Source: Candidatus Altimarinota bacterium
Lineage (GTDB): Bacteria; Patescibacteriota; Gracilibacteria; BD1-5; UBA6164
Assembly: GCA_024710565.1 (NCBI GenBank)
Contig: JANJUN010000057.1
Span: forward strand, 1 to 36,858
DNA length: 36,858 bases
Direction: 5' to 3'
Part shown: positions 10,920-20,624 of the stretch, in pieces
How positions within the stretch are numbered: the stretch's first letter is position 1
Layout: the number at the start of each line of letters is the position of its first letter
Notes under the pieces: model-generated
The model's database searches: none
What the model was told of the DNA's origin: nothing
The model's input: the letters and a program-made list of their open reading frames with translations, nothing else
Program-made: the position numbers and the translations under genes

Positions 10920-11564
10920 TTAATAAATCATAGAAATTTTCATGGTTTTATATTTTGGATTTTCTTGTACATCTTTGAGGGGAAGTCAGACAAAATCAGA
11001 ATACTTTTCAAAAGACATGACAAAATCTATTTTCATCATCTTTGGTGTTAAAATTTGATACATTCCCCATTTTGTCAGGGAAATATTCTTAAAAGACTGT
11101 ATTTTTTCTTCCGGAATGGAGGAAAGAAAATTTGTGATATCACTTTCTATAAGAGCAATGTCACTTTCATCTAACGTTACAAAAGCGGGATGGTAGATTT
11201 TATAGGTATCAATATTTCAAAATACCATTTTTTTTTCCATGGTATCATATCCACCCCATAAAAATCATGCATTTTTCTCCTCATTAGAGATTACCAGAAG
11301 AGAAAAACCATGCGAGGCTTCTGGAAATATATTTCCTTCAAGAGTGACTAAATGACTATAATCATGAATAGAATCTTGAAAAAATTTTTCTAATAATTCA
11401 ATATCTTGAAATGTTTTTGATTTAAAGGTAATATTTTTCAGTCCAGTCGCTATTACATCAAAATAAAAAAATATTCCACCACTTATAATTACAACAACAG
11501 TGATGCTTACTAGTAGTTCCACGATAGTAAATCATTTATTTTGTGAGATAAGAAATTTTTTCAT
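10920..11564 (-). CDS. Type IV prepilin-like protein
   Basis: 214 residues with a canonical prepilin N-terminus: a short basic leader, then Gly (a TGA codon) at -1 and FTIVELLVSITVVVIISGG. The glycine before the cleavage point, required by prepilin peptidase, is visible only when UGA is glycine. The remainder is a mixed globular domain without recognised motifs. The start at 11564 overlaps the end of the preceding prepilin gene; an in-frame ATG two codons earlier (11570) is an alternative. A minor pilin or pseudopilin role is likely from context. Confidence 0.85.
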
Positions 11565-11967
11565 AATCATAATACTCAGTGATAATTTTATAAGTAGTAT
11601 AAGAAATTTGCTCTATTTCATCAATAGAAAAAACTTCAATACGATGTTTGGTCGGGGCTTTTTCTAAGCTTGATAGAAAGCCAACATCTCCAGTATTTCC
11701 ACTCGGGTCATTGTTAATAAAAATACTATTAGTAGCATTGTTCGTGAGATAAAAAGAGGTTCCTACTTGTGCTTCAGGAAACTCTATAGTATTGGCAATA
11801 TGAAATATATATTTATGGAAATAAATACTTAAAAGAGATTTTTCTAGTATTTCATCTTTTTTATGTAAAAATTGAAAACTAGAATATATACTTACTCCCG
11901 CAATAGTAAGAAGAATAATTCCTATAATCACTTCTGTGAGAGAAAAGGCGGAAATATTTTTTTTCAT
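11536..11967 (-). CDS. Type IV prepilin-like protein
   Basis: 143 residues. The N-terminus MKKNISAFSLTEVIIGIILL has the prepilin core (A/G-FSLTEVIIG, with Glu at +5) followed by one hydrophobic helix and a small globular domain. The residue before the processing site is Ala instead of Gly, which prepilin peptidases accept in some pilins. It overlaps the next prepilin gene by 29 bases in another frame and follows the first lectin-like gene by 12 bases. Confidence 0.85.
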   Translation of the reverse strand: MKKNISAFSLTEVIIGIILLTIAGVSIYSSFQFLHKKDEILEKSLLSIYFHKYIFHIANTIEFPEAQVGTSFYLTNNATNSIFINNDPSGNTGDVGFLSSLEKAPTKHRIEVFSIDEIEQISYTTYKIITEYYDYEKISYLTK

Positions 11968-11979
11968 AATAAAGAAAAA

Positions 11980-12861
11980 TTATTGTTCTTGACATAAAAG
12001 AGAACGGTATGAGTCACAATATGAACAATTATAGTTAGCATTAGCTGCGGACCATGGACATACACTTCAAGAAGTTAAAGTGCTTTGTTGAAAGAAGGTT
12101 TGTCCATCAAAGCTAGACGCTATATTTAAAACTCAATGATACGAGTAAGAAGTACTAGCATTTATAACAGTCCAATTTGTACATACATTTCACGGAGATG
12201 TTGTTGCTTTTAAACCATCTCTATTCGTAAAACTCCAAAAATGAATATATTCTCCAGATACGATACTAGTTGACTGATATGGACTTGCTGCTGCAGTTGG
12301 ATAGTATACTCAAAACTCATCAGTAATAAGAGGCCATCTGATCTCATATTGAGCAGAATTGGTTTTTGCCTTCCATTGTTCAAAAAGTCATTTTCACAGA
12401 GGATTATAGGCAATTATTTCTCCATGGATATTAAATATAGTTTGTGCTGGTGTAAGTCTTGAGATGGCATCCGTACTTGCATCCGATAAGACTGCTTTCC
12501 AGGTCCCTCAAAGGCTACGAGCATTAGCAGCTGATTGACATTTTTCGTCAGCTCCAGAAAGTCATCAGAGATTTCATTGCCATCTTTGACGAGTAATAAA
12601 AATCTTTTTTCCACTTCCTTCACTTGGGAGACCAAGAGCATTTGCTATCGCTTCCAGAGAATGATAGTTACGATTAAAAATAGACCCTGATTTTGAGAGC
12701 ATTGGACTTCCAAGAGATTGATTTCCAGAGTTACTTGGATTAGTAGTCAGAGATTGAAAGGCAAATACTCCTAAAAGAGCAGCACATCAACCGAGTACTA
12801 TAATAAAACCACTTAAGAAGTTTTTGAGAAAAAATTGAAATAGGTATTTTTTGTTTTTCAT
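11980..12861 (-). CDS. DUF1554 lectin-like surface protein, copy 1
   Basis: 293 residues. One N-terminal signal-anchor helix (about 12-36) and a SLTTNPSNSGNQSLGSP linker shared with copies 2 and 3 precede a DUF1554-type domain (C-type-lectin/endostatin-like fold), seen in FITRQRWQGNLGGLSGADEK plus CQSAANARSLGGTWKAVLSD and the terminal RSLLCQEQ. It carries extra cysteines near the end (CPW...CSYC) absent from its paralogs. Many glycines of GNLGGLSG are TGA. By fold and setting this is probably a pilus-associated adhesin, which is inference. Confidence 0.85.
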
Positions 12862-12885
12862 ATTTGATACATTAAAAAATAATTA
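12704..12885 (-). repeat. Direct repeat, copy A (5' part of lectin-like copy 1)
   Basis: About 180 bases covering the start region of lectin-like gene 1 (leader, anchor, linker) and the short intergenic stretch before it are nearly identical to 13511-13692 and partly similar to 14333-14392. This marks recent duplication or gene conversion of the secretion/anchor half of the genes. Confidence 0.85.
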
Positions 12886-13668
12886 TATTTCAATACAGCG
12901 TAGCGAATAGAGTGTTGTACAGGCGCTATAAGAATGATTATAAAATAGTGATAATGAAGTTGGATTTCAAATACCATCTATGGTACTATAAGAAGCCCAT
13001 CAATAATAACCATTTCAAGAGGTAGTAGTCCATCAAGTACAATGATTGGTAGCTACTATGTCTCAATTTTCCATCATATTTGACCAAATTTGTTTACTTG
13101 CATTAAGTATTAATACTTTATTTTCGTAGGTGATATTATTAAAACTCATATAATCACTTGCATTTTTTCTTTGAGAAATTTTATTAAGGACTCAAGGTAA
13201 CCCATTTGTAAAAATAGGTTGTTCAAGGAGATTTACATAGTAGTACTTTTCTGAATTTGGATAACGAGTGGTAAAATTATTTGTGCCATCTGTTAGCATA
13301 GCCACCCAATTCCCTCATAATGAAGCACTATTAGCAGCAGTTTGACATTTTTCATCTGCACCAGATAATCATCATAAATTTCCATTATATGTTTGGCTTG
13401 TGATAAACATTCTTTTTATTCCTTGGCTATATCAAACTCACAGAAATCTTGCAATAGCTTCTAGAGAATGAATATCTCTATTGAAAGTACCTCCACTTTT
13501 TGTTAAAATAGGACTTCCAAGAGATTGATTTCCAGAGTTACTTGGATTAGTAGTCAGAGATTGAAAGGCAAATACTCCTAAAAAAGCAGCAAATCACCCA
13601 AGTACGATGATAAAACCACTTAAGAAGTTTTTGAGAAAAAACTGAAATAGGTATTTTTTGTTTTTCAT
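12883..13668 (-). CDS. DUF1554 lectin-like surface protein, copy 2
   Basis: 261 residues. The first 60 residues are almost identical to copy 1. The DUF1554 domain runs from MFITSQTYNGNLGGLSGADE and KCQTAANSASLGGNWVAMLTD to LRCIEI at the C-terminus; NHCTGW and the final Cys are the conserved disulfide cysteines of the family. The middle and end differ strongly from copies 1 and 3 and are rich in Asn, Ser, Thr and Tyr. It lies 21 bases after copy 3 and 21 before copy 1, with near-identical spacers. Confidence 0.85.
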
Positions 13669-13692
13669 ATTTGATATATTAAAAAATAATTA
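13511..13692 (-). repeat. Direct repeat, copy B (5' part of lectin-like copy 2)
   Basis: Near-identical to 12704-12885, differing at a small number of positions. It includes the linker, anchor helix, start codon and spacer. Confidence 0.85.
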
Positions 13693-14490
13693 TTTTTCTA
13701 TACAAAGTAAACGAACTGCATTATTACAACTATAAGTACTATAATAATAAAAATTAGTAAAATATGTAGGATTTCCTACGGCATCAATAGCACTTGGACC
13801 AGTAGTTGGGTTATTGAAAGCATAATATCCATAATAAGAAGTTGTATTATTACTCCAATTATTACAATGGTGACTTCCTACAAACACACCATCATGTGTC
13901 GTACTACTCCAATAAATAGGATTTAAAACCATAACAGAATTTTCGTTTGTGAGAGTATTATAAGTCAGAAAGTCGCTAACACTTCTTCTATAGGAACCAT
14001 TTTGGAGTATTCCAGGGACCCCACTCGTAAAGACAGGAAATCATAAGAGATTGGTATAGAGGTATTTTGTATGGTCCGTTCCATAACGAGTAATAAAATT
14101 AGAAGTATTATCACTCAAAAGAGCGGTCCAGTTTCATCCAAGAGATTGATTATTTGCTGCTGTTTGACATATATTATCAGCTCATGTCACTCCACCAAGA
14201 TTTCCACCATACGTGGTAGCGGTTACAAAAACTCTTTTATATCCAGTAGCACTACCAACTCATAGAAACCTTGCAATAGCTTCCAGAGAATGAACATCTC
14301 TATTAAAAGTTCATCCATTTTTTGTCAAGATAGGACTTCCAAGAGATTGATTTCCAGAGTTGCTTGGATTGGTAGTGAGAGATTGAAAGGCTTGTACTCA
14401 AAGAAGTGCTGCCAAGGCTCAGAGCATAATTATAAAACCAGTGAGAAAATTTTTTCCTAGAAAGAGAAGCATATTTTTTATGTATTTCAT
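13690..14490 (-). CDS. DUF1554 lectin-like surface protein, copy 3
   Basis: 266 residues: a signal-anchor (MLLFLGKNFLTGFIIMLGAL), the shared SLTTNPSNSGNQSLGSP linker, then a DUF1554 domain (RVFVTATTYGGNLGGVTGAD, HHCNNW and RLLCIEK). The last 80 residues are exceptionally rich in Asn and Tyr (AAY/TAT codons). Its anchor region is more diverged from the other two, so it is probably the oldest copy. It lies directly after the 923-residue prepilin, 26 bases from its stop. An extracellular recognition role is inferred. Confidence 0.85.
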
Positions 14491-14516
14491 ACCGTAAAAA
14501 TTATAAAGTAAAGTGA

Positions 14517-17288
14517 TTAATAATTAAAATCTATCCATCCAGCCATTTCTGAAAGTCCATACCCTTCCATTCCTCAGTCATTTTTGAGTTTTACTCAGTC
14601 TAATTTTATCCATCAGATAAGCTCACTGAGTGCATATCCAGTAAGTTCTCCAGTTGTTTCATTTCTTGTTATATTCGCTCAGCAGGAACTATCAAAACAC
14701 ATCCATCCAAGTATTTCACTGCTTGCCATACCGGTTACGAGAGTACCATAGGTATCAATATGAAGTTTGATCCACCCAAAGGTTTCACTTACAACATATT
14801 GTTGAAATGGTACCATCCAGCCATCCGCCCTTGCTTTTAGGGTAATATCATAGGTATAATTTTTATTAGCAATGACTTGATTTGCGAGTTGAAGAGAGGT
14901 TATATTTCTATTATAAAAAGGAATTCCAATATCTCATCTAAAGTAGAGTGTAATCATACAGTCACTATTTTTAGGAACGATATAACCATATCATATATTA
15001 CTTCCCGAAGGACTCGCTATACAGGTATTATTTTTCCAAGCTATATTTCAGGTAGTATTATTTTGTAAATCAAGAGTGGCGCCGGATTCAGTCCAACTAT
15101 TGGCATCATTTACGTCTCATGTTAATTGATTGATGACTTGGGTTGTAAAGTTATAATTTTTTATATTTCAAAAGGCATCAGTATATGATGTATTGAGACC
15201 ATTAAATCAGAGTTTAAAAAATGCATCCTGAGAATATGAATTTGAAAGAGTATAAGTTAAGCTTTTCCGGTATCAGTAAGCTAAACCTCAAACTCATCCT
15301 ATACGGTGTGAAGTTCAAAAATCGTTATTCCCTAAATCATCAGATGGCTCCAATGCTTGTTTTCAACTTCCCGTCATAGCAATACTCAGAGCGGTAGAAT
15401 TAAATCAACTTGATTTCATATAGAGAGGGGTTTCACTTGTATAAGCAGTAGATGACCAACTAGAAAGAGAGTCAGTATTTAAAACTTGAAAATATCATAC
15501 TACTTCAGAAGTTGCTGAAACAGAGCTATCAGCTCTTCCATGAAGAGTAATAAAACAGGTAGTTTTTCATACTATTTCGTAATCTCCACTGGATGAATTA
15601 TAAATACATCCATTTCCAGATTTCCAAAAGAGGTTATTCGCAATTCCTTCTTTTCAAAAATCTAATACAGTAAGCGGATTAGAATTATCAAAACTGGCAT
15701 TTGCTGCATTCACTGAAATTAAATTTCCAGATTCAAGTCATAATTTGATTTTAAATTTAGCTCTTCCATCAGAACTATTTACAATTTTATATTGTAATAT
15801 TTTTTCTCACCCATAAAACTTATCATTGATGCGAGTAGAGGTTCAAAAGTTGTTATTAGTCCCATCAAGCGGAGTTCCGCTCGTTCATACATAACTTACA
15901 ACGACATCGTTCGCAGTACAAACGACATTTCCACTTTCACAATTTTCTATTTCTGGATCTGAAATTGGTCATCATCAAGTTTCTCCCCCAGTTCATCATC
16001 AGTCAGGATTTGGAAGGGTTGAAAAACTATAGGTGATACTGGCTATACAATTACTTCATTCACACGCCTCTATATACCAATAGTAGGTTGTTGAGTAGGA
16101 GAGTCCAGTATATGCGTAGCTACTGAGAGAAGAGTCACCTTCTACTAATGAAGGAGTTCCCGTTCCAAGATAAATATTGTATTTTATATTCGTTCCACTT
16201 ACTGGATACCAAGATAGAGTTCCATTTCTTGGGAGATTGTAGGCTCCATTTTGAGGTGTCGCAAGAGCAGGAGCATTAACATTGATTTTACATCCAGGAA
16301 CTCATCATCATTTTAGAGTATATCCATTGGAACACCCGGTCCATTGACAAGTACTATTAAATACAGCACCAGCTCATATATTCGCACAATTATAATAATA
16401 TCATGTTTCTGGTTTGAGTTCCCCGGTTTTTCCATCACAGGTTTTGTATTTCCATCAGATTTGAGAATTAAGAGCGGAACCATTCATATATTCTACATCA
16501 TTTTCACCATGGTAATAAGTATATCATGTATTGAGTTGTCAACTACAGCTTAAATAAGTCTCTGTAGGGCTATTATTTTCCACCAGTGAAATAGAGGCTA
16601 ATAAGTTTGGTAAATCCGTTCCAAGAGCAATTACCTTTCATTTCATGTTATAGGCGAGATTGTAGTGTTGCCCATTGAGTATAACTTTTGCTTTATTTGG
16701 ATTTCATTCAGTATCATTGGCTTCTATATCAAAAGATAGTGTTTCCTCTGGAGAAACCGCATACAAAAGTCCCGGAAGAATAGTTTTATCTCTTGGGATA
16801 AAGGTTCCTTCTACATAGGCAATGAGATCGTAGTTGATTTCATCTGCATAAGTAGTATCTATAAAAGGATGGTAACTGATTAAATTAGTTTGATTTTCTA
16901 AGGTTGCCGTGATTTGATAACTCGTTCTATCTCTACTAATAGAGTAGAGATAAGGAAGTTTTGTTTTTGGATCGATGAGAACTTTTGGCATTCAAACTTT
17001 CCCAGCTAAAAATTCATTAAAATATGATTGACTGGCAATAATATCTGTACCAGACATAATTTGTGTTGTTCCAGAGCCTCACTCTCAGGCTGGGTAGAGG
17101 TAAGAATGGTTTCTTCTGTAAGTGTCTAAATGCATTTTTATAGCTTGTATATCAGTAATTCTTTTTGAATCATTGGCATCTTGAATATACCCCAAAAAAC
17201 TATACATTCATACGGAAGTGAGTATGGTAATGATGGTTATAACTACAATTAGTTCGATGAGGGTGAAAGCGTGTTTTTTGTTGTTCAT
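14517..17288 (-). CDS. Giant multidomain type IV prepilin-like protein
   Basis: 923 residues. N-terminus MNNKKHAFTLIELIVVITII is a canonical prepilin signal with Glu at +5. Then come a globular pilin-like part (to about 330), a fibronectin-III-like domain (about 340-425, with LSWYPVSGTNIKYNIYLGTG and STTYYWYIEAC), a Gly-rich linker (about 430-440) and long beta-rich segments. The C-terminal 100 residues contain three copies of a SE-x-x-GW-[IM] motif (SEILGWMCFD, SELIGWIKLD, SEMAGWIDFN). Three runs of three consecutive TGA codons encode Gly-Gly-Gly. It is the first gene of the pilus cluster, behind a good promoter. A pilus-tip or shaft-displayed adhesin is likely (inference). Confidence 0.88.
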
Positions 17289-17325
17289 AAAATAAAATGA
17301 AAAAATATGAAAAAGGCCGTACATA

Positions 17326-17353
17326 ATTGTATTTTATTTTATTGATTTGTAAA
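17326..17353 (-). promoter_or_regulatory. Candidate promoter of the pilus/lectin cluster
   Basis: On the minus strand TTTACA (17348-17353), a 16-base spacer, TACAAT (17326-17331), 37 bases before the ATG of the giant prepilin. The same two hexamers with the same spacing precede the second pilin cluster at 29980. Confidence 0.55.
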
Positions 17354-17361
17354 TATTTTTA

Positions 17362-17409
17362 TTGCCTTTTTTCCAAATTTCATATAATTATTCCATCATT
17401 TTATAAAAT
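17362..17409 (+). promoter_or_regulatory. Candidate promoter and operator of the sufS operon
   Basis: TTGCCT (17362-17367), 15 bases and TATAAT (17383-17388). Ten bases downstream is a perfect 12-base palindrome, ATTTTATAAAAT (17398-17409), where an Rrf2-type regulator encoded in the same operon could bind. The spacer is short and the palindrome is A/T only, so both are tentative. Confidence 0.35.
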
Positions 17410-17421
17410 AAAATATCGGTC

Positions 17422-18639
17422 ATGCAAAACTATAAAAAAGATTTTCCCATATTTAAAAACAATCCGAGTCTTATTTTCCTAGATTCTACTTCATCAACAC
17501 AAAAACCAGAATATGTAATAGAGTGAATTTGCGATTATTTAAGTCAGAGTTATTCAAATATTCATAGAGGATTATATGATATTGCCATAAATTCAGAAAA
17601 AATGTATTTTGATAGTAAGCAAAAGGTAGCAGATTTTTTAGGAACACATGATCTCAAAGAAATAATTTATACCTATAATTCAAACTATGCCCTCAATATC
17701 ATTTCTCAAACCTTAAGGCTCAATAAAGTTTTAAAAACTGGAGATAAAGTTTTAGTTTCGATCGTTGAACATCATTCAAATATTGTTCCTTGGCTTATAT
17801 TAAAAGAAGAAATTGGAATAGAATTAGAGTTTGTTAGGGTTACTCAGGACTTTGATATTGATTTTGATGATTTTGAAAAAAAATATGATGAAAAAGTAAA
17901 AGTAATTGCCTTTACTCACGTATCAAATGTAACGGGAAAAATATTTGATGTAGAAAGAATTGGTAAACTAAAAAGACCAGATACTCTTTTTATTATCGAT
18001 GCGAGTCAAAGTTTTCCACATATGAAGCTTGACGTACCAAAAATGAATTGTGATTTTTTATTTTTTACGGCACATAAGGTAATGGCGGATAGTTGATTAG
18101 GGGTAATTTGGGGAAAACGCGAATTACTTGAGAAATATAAACCAATATTTTCAGGATGATGAGCTATTAATGAAGTAAAAAAAGAGTGTTTTAAACCAGG
18201 AGCACTTCCATTTAAATTTGAACCAGGAACTCCAAATATTTCAGGAGCATTGAGTCTATTAAAGGCACTTGAATATATAGAAAAAATTGGATGATACGAA
18301 ACGGTTGAATCTATAGAAAAAGAACTCATAGAATATAGTTTAGAACAATTTCGTTCCAGACCATATTTACAATTGATAGGAAATACAGAAAGTAAAAAAA
18401 GAGTATGAGTTTTTTGATTTTATATACAGGGCGTTCACGCTTTGGATATTGCAGATGCTATGGCTGAAAATAATATTTGTATTAGGGCTGGACATCATTG
18501 TACAGAACCATTTATGAATTATTTGAAACTATCTTCTAGTGCTCGTATGAGTTTATATATTTATAATTCAAAAGATGATATAGATGCCTTTTTTAAGATT
18601 TTAGATACTAATTTTAATCCCACATGACTAACGAAATAA
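17422..18639 (+). CDS. sufS: SufS-type cysteine desulfurase
   Basis: A PLP-dependent enzyme of 405 residues that takes sulfur from cysteine for Fe-S cluster assembly. The PLP-binding lysine is Lys219 in FFTAHKVMAD, the persulfide cysteine is Cys360 in IRAGHHCTEP, and VEHHSNIVPW and IDASQSFPH are the usual cofactor motifs. The RAGHHC motif places it in the SufS (group II) class. It is the first gene of a three-gene operon and overlaps the next by 16 bases. Glycines of DSGLGVIWGK and of FSGGGAI are TGA. No sulfur-accepting SufE is seen nearby. Confidence 0.95.
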
Positions 18640-19037
18640 TTACATTTTATTCAAAAAATCCACCAAATAGGTGAGAAATGCAAGATGCAACTATCAGATA
18701 TAAAGAAGAAAATAGAAGTTGTAGTGATACTATAGAAGTATTTTTACGTATTGAAAATAATATTTTGGTTGATTGGTCTTTTGAATGAATCACTTCGATT
18801 GTGACTACAGCGACCTCTTCGGTATTTTGAGAAAGTATTATCGGGTTACCTCTTGAAGAAATACTCAAAAAAGATTATAATTATATAAAAAAATTGGTGC
18901 AAGAAGATATCTCACCTCGTAGACAAAAAGCAGCTGTTTTTGGTTTGGTTGCTACACGCAATGCGATTCATAAATATTTATGAGATGGACAAAAAGACGA
19001 TATTCTCGATATGCTTATTGTTTCATGAGGGTGTTAA
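18624..19037 (+). CDS. SufU/IscU-like protein with missing ligand cysteines
   Basis: 137 residues that align with SufU/IscU Fe-S scaffolds along their length: NPPNRGEMQDATIRY (the HPRN-G start), RSCSDTIEVFLRIENN (the xxCGD strand), DWSFEG, then PRRQKAAVFGLVATRNAIHK at the place of the RxxCxxLAW helix. Only Cys33, the first ligand, is kept. The second Cys (normally in GxGC-S) is replaced by Thr/Ser and the third (RxxC) by Ala. A single extra Cys is the last residue (SGGC). Its place, overlapping sufS and followed by an Rrf2 gene, says it works in Fe-S assembly, perhaps as a sulfur acceptor or a scaffold with changed ligands. The assignment is by pattern only. Confidence 0.75.
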
Positions 19038-19055
19038 TTTTCTAATTTAAAATTC

Positions 19056-19451
19056 ATGATAAAATTATCAAAAAAATGAGATTATGGATTAAAGGCTATT
19101 TCTTATATTGCTCATCAAGAAAAGAGAGTAAAGATTTCTGATATATCAAAAGAATTAAGTATATCAGAACCTTTTTTGAGAAGAATTATTCATGATTTTG
19201 AAAAAAAAGGACTTTTAAAAACGATCAAATGAAGAAATGGATGAGTTTTTATTGATAAAAACTTGCAAGAAATTTCTTTATATGATATTTTTTTGAGTTT
19301 AGAAGAAGATTTATTTATTACAAATTGCACTTCTGGAGAATATTGTAAAAATCAAGATAGATGTGTAACTACGGATGTTTTAAAATCTTTACAAAAGGGA
19401 TTTACGGCATTACTCAAACTCTATACACTCGATAAAATCATAAAAAAATAA
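19056..19451 (+). CDS. Rrf2 family (IscR-like) transcriptional regulator
   Basis: 131 residues with an N-terminal winged helix (KLSKKGDYGLKAISYIAHQE, then ISDISKELSISEPFLRRIIH, then GRNGGVF wing). Three cysteines, Cys91, Cys97 and Cys103, have the C-x5-C-x5-C spacing of IscR. The His that completes the [2Fe-2S] site in E. coli IscR (three residues after the last Cys) is Thr here. It probably senses Fe-S status and controls its own operon with sufS. Key glycines (KGDYGLKA, GRNGGV) are TGA. Confidence 0.9.
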
Positions 19452-19482
19452 CTCAAAAGAATTCTTTTGAGTTATTTTTTTA
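19449..19482. terminator. Bidirectional intrinsic terminator
   Basis: A perfect 24-base palindrome (AACTCAAAAGAA and its complement, 19450-19473) flanked by T runs on both strands. It lies between the convergent Rrf2 and rplA genes. Confidence 0.92.
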
Positions 19483-19493
19483 TGATTGGGGAA

Positions 19494-20186
19494 TTATCCT
19501 TGAATATCTAATTTTATAGAAGGTCCCATAGCATTACAAACATAAACAGAGTTAACATATTTTCCTTTTGATCCACTTGGTTTTACTTCTTTTACAGTAG
19601 CAATAAATTTTTCAAGATTAGCTACTAATTTATCTTTACCGAAAGATAATTTACCAAAAATAGAGTGAATATTTCATTGTTTATCAGTTTTGAATTCAAA
19701 TTTTCAAGCAGCAATTTCTTTTACGATAGCGATTAAATCCTCTCCAACTGTTCCAGTTTTTGGATTTGGCATAAGCCCTTTTGGTCCAAGAACTCTTGCT
19801 ATTTTTCACATTTGTCTCATCATTGAAGGAGTAGCAACACAAACATCAAAATCTAGTGGTGTTTCTCCAGAAGCAATAGAGTTGATAAGGTCTTCACCTC
19901 CAGCAACTACAGCTCCAGCAGCTTTTAATGCATCAACATTTCCAGCATCACTAAAAGCACATACTTTAACGGTTTTTCCTGTTCCATTTGGAAGAGAAAT
20001 AGTCGTTCTAATCATTTGATCTGCATATTTTGGATCAAGATTTAAGTTGAAATGTACTTCTACTGTTGGATCAAATTTAACAGTGTTTGTTTTTTCAAGT
20101 AATTCTACAGCTTCAGCTACGCTGTAAGCCATTTCAGCATTGATAAATTCAATAGCTTTATTATATTTTTTACCTCTTTTTGCCAT
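19494..20186 (-). CDS. rplA: Ribosomal protein L1
   Basis: L1 stalk protein of the large ribosomal subunit (230 residues). Family signature: [20 protein letters not shown] near residue 127, preceded by [19 protein letters not shown] and by [15 protein letters not shown] at the N-terminus. The Gly before KIARVLG is a TGA. It is alone, not beside rplK as in many bacteria, and is transcribed from a promoter that overlaps the yidD terminator. Confidence 0.96.
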
Positions 20187-20249
20187 AATAGTTTTGTTAA
20201 ATAATAAGGTAGTAGCGGATGTATTTATCCTTCCTTTTTAGGCCGAACA

Positions 20250-20277
20250 ATTATATAGAAAAAATAAAAAAAGTAAA
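20250..20277 (-). promoter_or_regulatory. Promoter of rplA overlapping the yidD terminator
   Basis: Minus strand TTTACT (20272-20277), 16 bases, TATAAT (20250-20255). The -35 hexamer is part of the 3' arm of the terminator hairpin that follows yidD. The start codon lies 64 bases downstream of the -10. Confidence 0.55.
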
Positions 20278-20297
20278 ATGTTTTTACTTTTTTTATT
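20266..20297 (-). terminator. Intrinsic terminator of yidD
   Basis: AAAAAAAGTAAAA and its complement around a short loop, with a long T-rich tail on the minus strand; it overlaps the yidD stop codon. Confidence 0.7.
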
Positions 20298-20571
20298 TTG
20301 TATCGGATATATTTTTTTCTATTTCAGCACTGAGTTTATCGACTGGGTCATATCATCATTTATTCCAAGGCATACATCTTAAAATTCTTCAAACACCTTT
20401 AAAAACTCAAATAACGACTCATTTTTTTTCTACGGCTTCTATCATGTATTCACTACATGTCGGAATATGTTTACAGTAAGGAGGTTTGTTGAGCGATTTT
20501 ACCCAGATTGAGTGATCAGGGGAAAGGTATTTTTGATAGAGTTTTACTGCGTAAATAATATTTTTTTTCAA
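20293..20571 (-). CDS. yidD: Membrane protein insertion efficiency factor YidD
   Basis: 92 residues with the YidD pattern: LYQKYLSP at the start, the cysteine motif HIPTCSEYMIEAVEKKG, then GVGRILRCMPWNKGGYDPVD (family: R-I-x-RC-x-PW---GGYDPV). This small amphipathic protein helps insertion of membrane proteins. The GG of GGYDPV is a tandem TGA. There is no ATG upstream before an in-frame stop, so the start is probably the TTG at 20569-20571. It lies 53 bases after rplT, beyond a terminator, so it depends on read-through or a promoter I could not identify. Confidence 0.9.
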
Positions 20572-20593
20572 CTTTATATAATTTTAGAAAATA

Positions 20594-20622
20594 AAAAGAA
20601 GCTTAGAAAGCCTCCTTTTTTA
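20594..20622 (-). terminator. Intrinsic terminator of rplT
   Basis: AAGGAGGCTT pairs with AAGCTTCTTT (two G-U pairs) followed by a T run on the minus strand, immediately after the rplT stop. Confidence 0.65.
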
Positions 20623-20624
20623 TA

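Noticed and set aside
12704-14392. CRISPR-like direct repeats
   Set aside because: The repeats are long coding-start duplications of three paralogous genes, without short regular repeats and spacers.
13690-14490. Diversity-generating retroelement targeting the Asn/Tyr-rich end of lectin-like copy 3
   Set aside because: The fold and AAY-rich codons are suggestive, but there is no reverse transcriptase, no template repeat and no Avd gene in the window; DUF1554 domains are naturally Asn/Ser rich.
14071-16553. Plus-strand open frames opposite the prepilin and lectin genes
   Set aside because: They are antisense shadows of well-supported minus-strand genes and have low-complexity translations.
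20187-20250. A tRNA or small RNA gene upstream of rplA
   Set aside because: No cloverleaf or stable fold was found; the stretch reads as the rplA leader.
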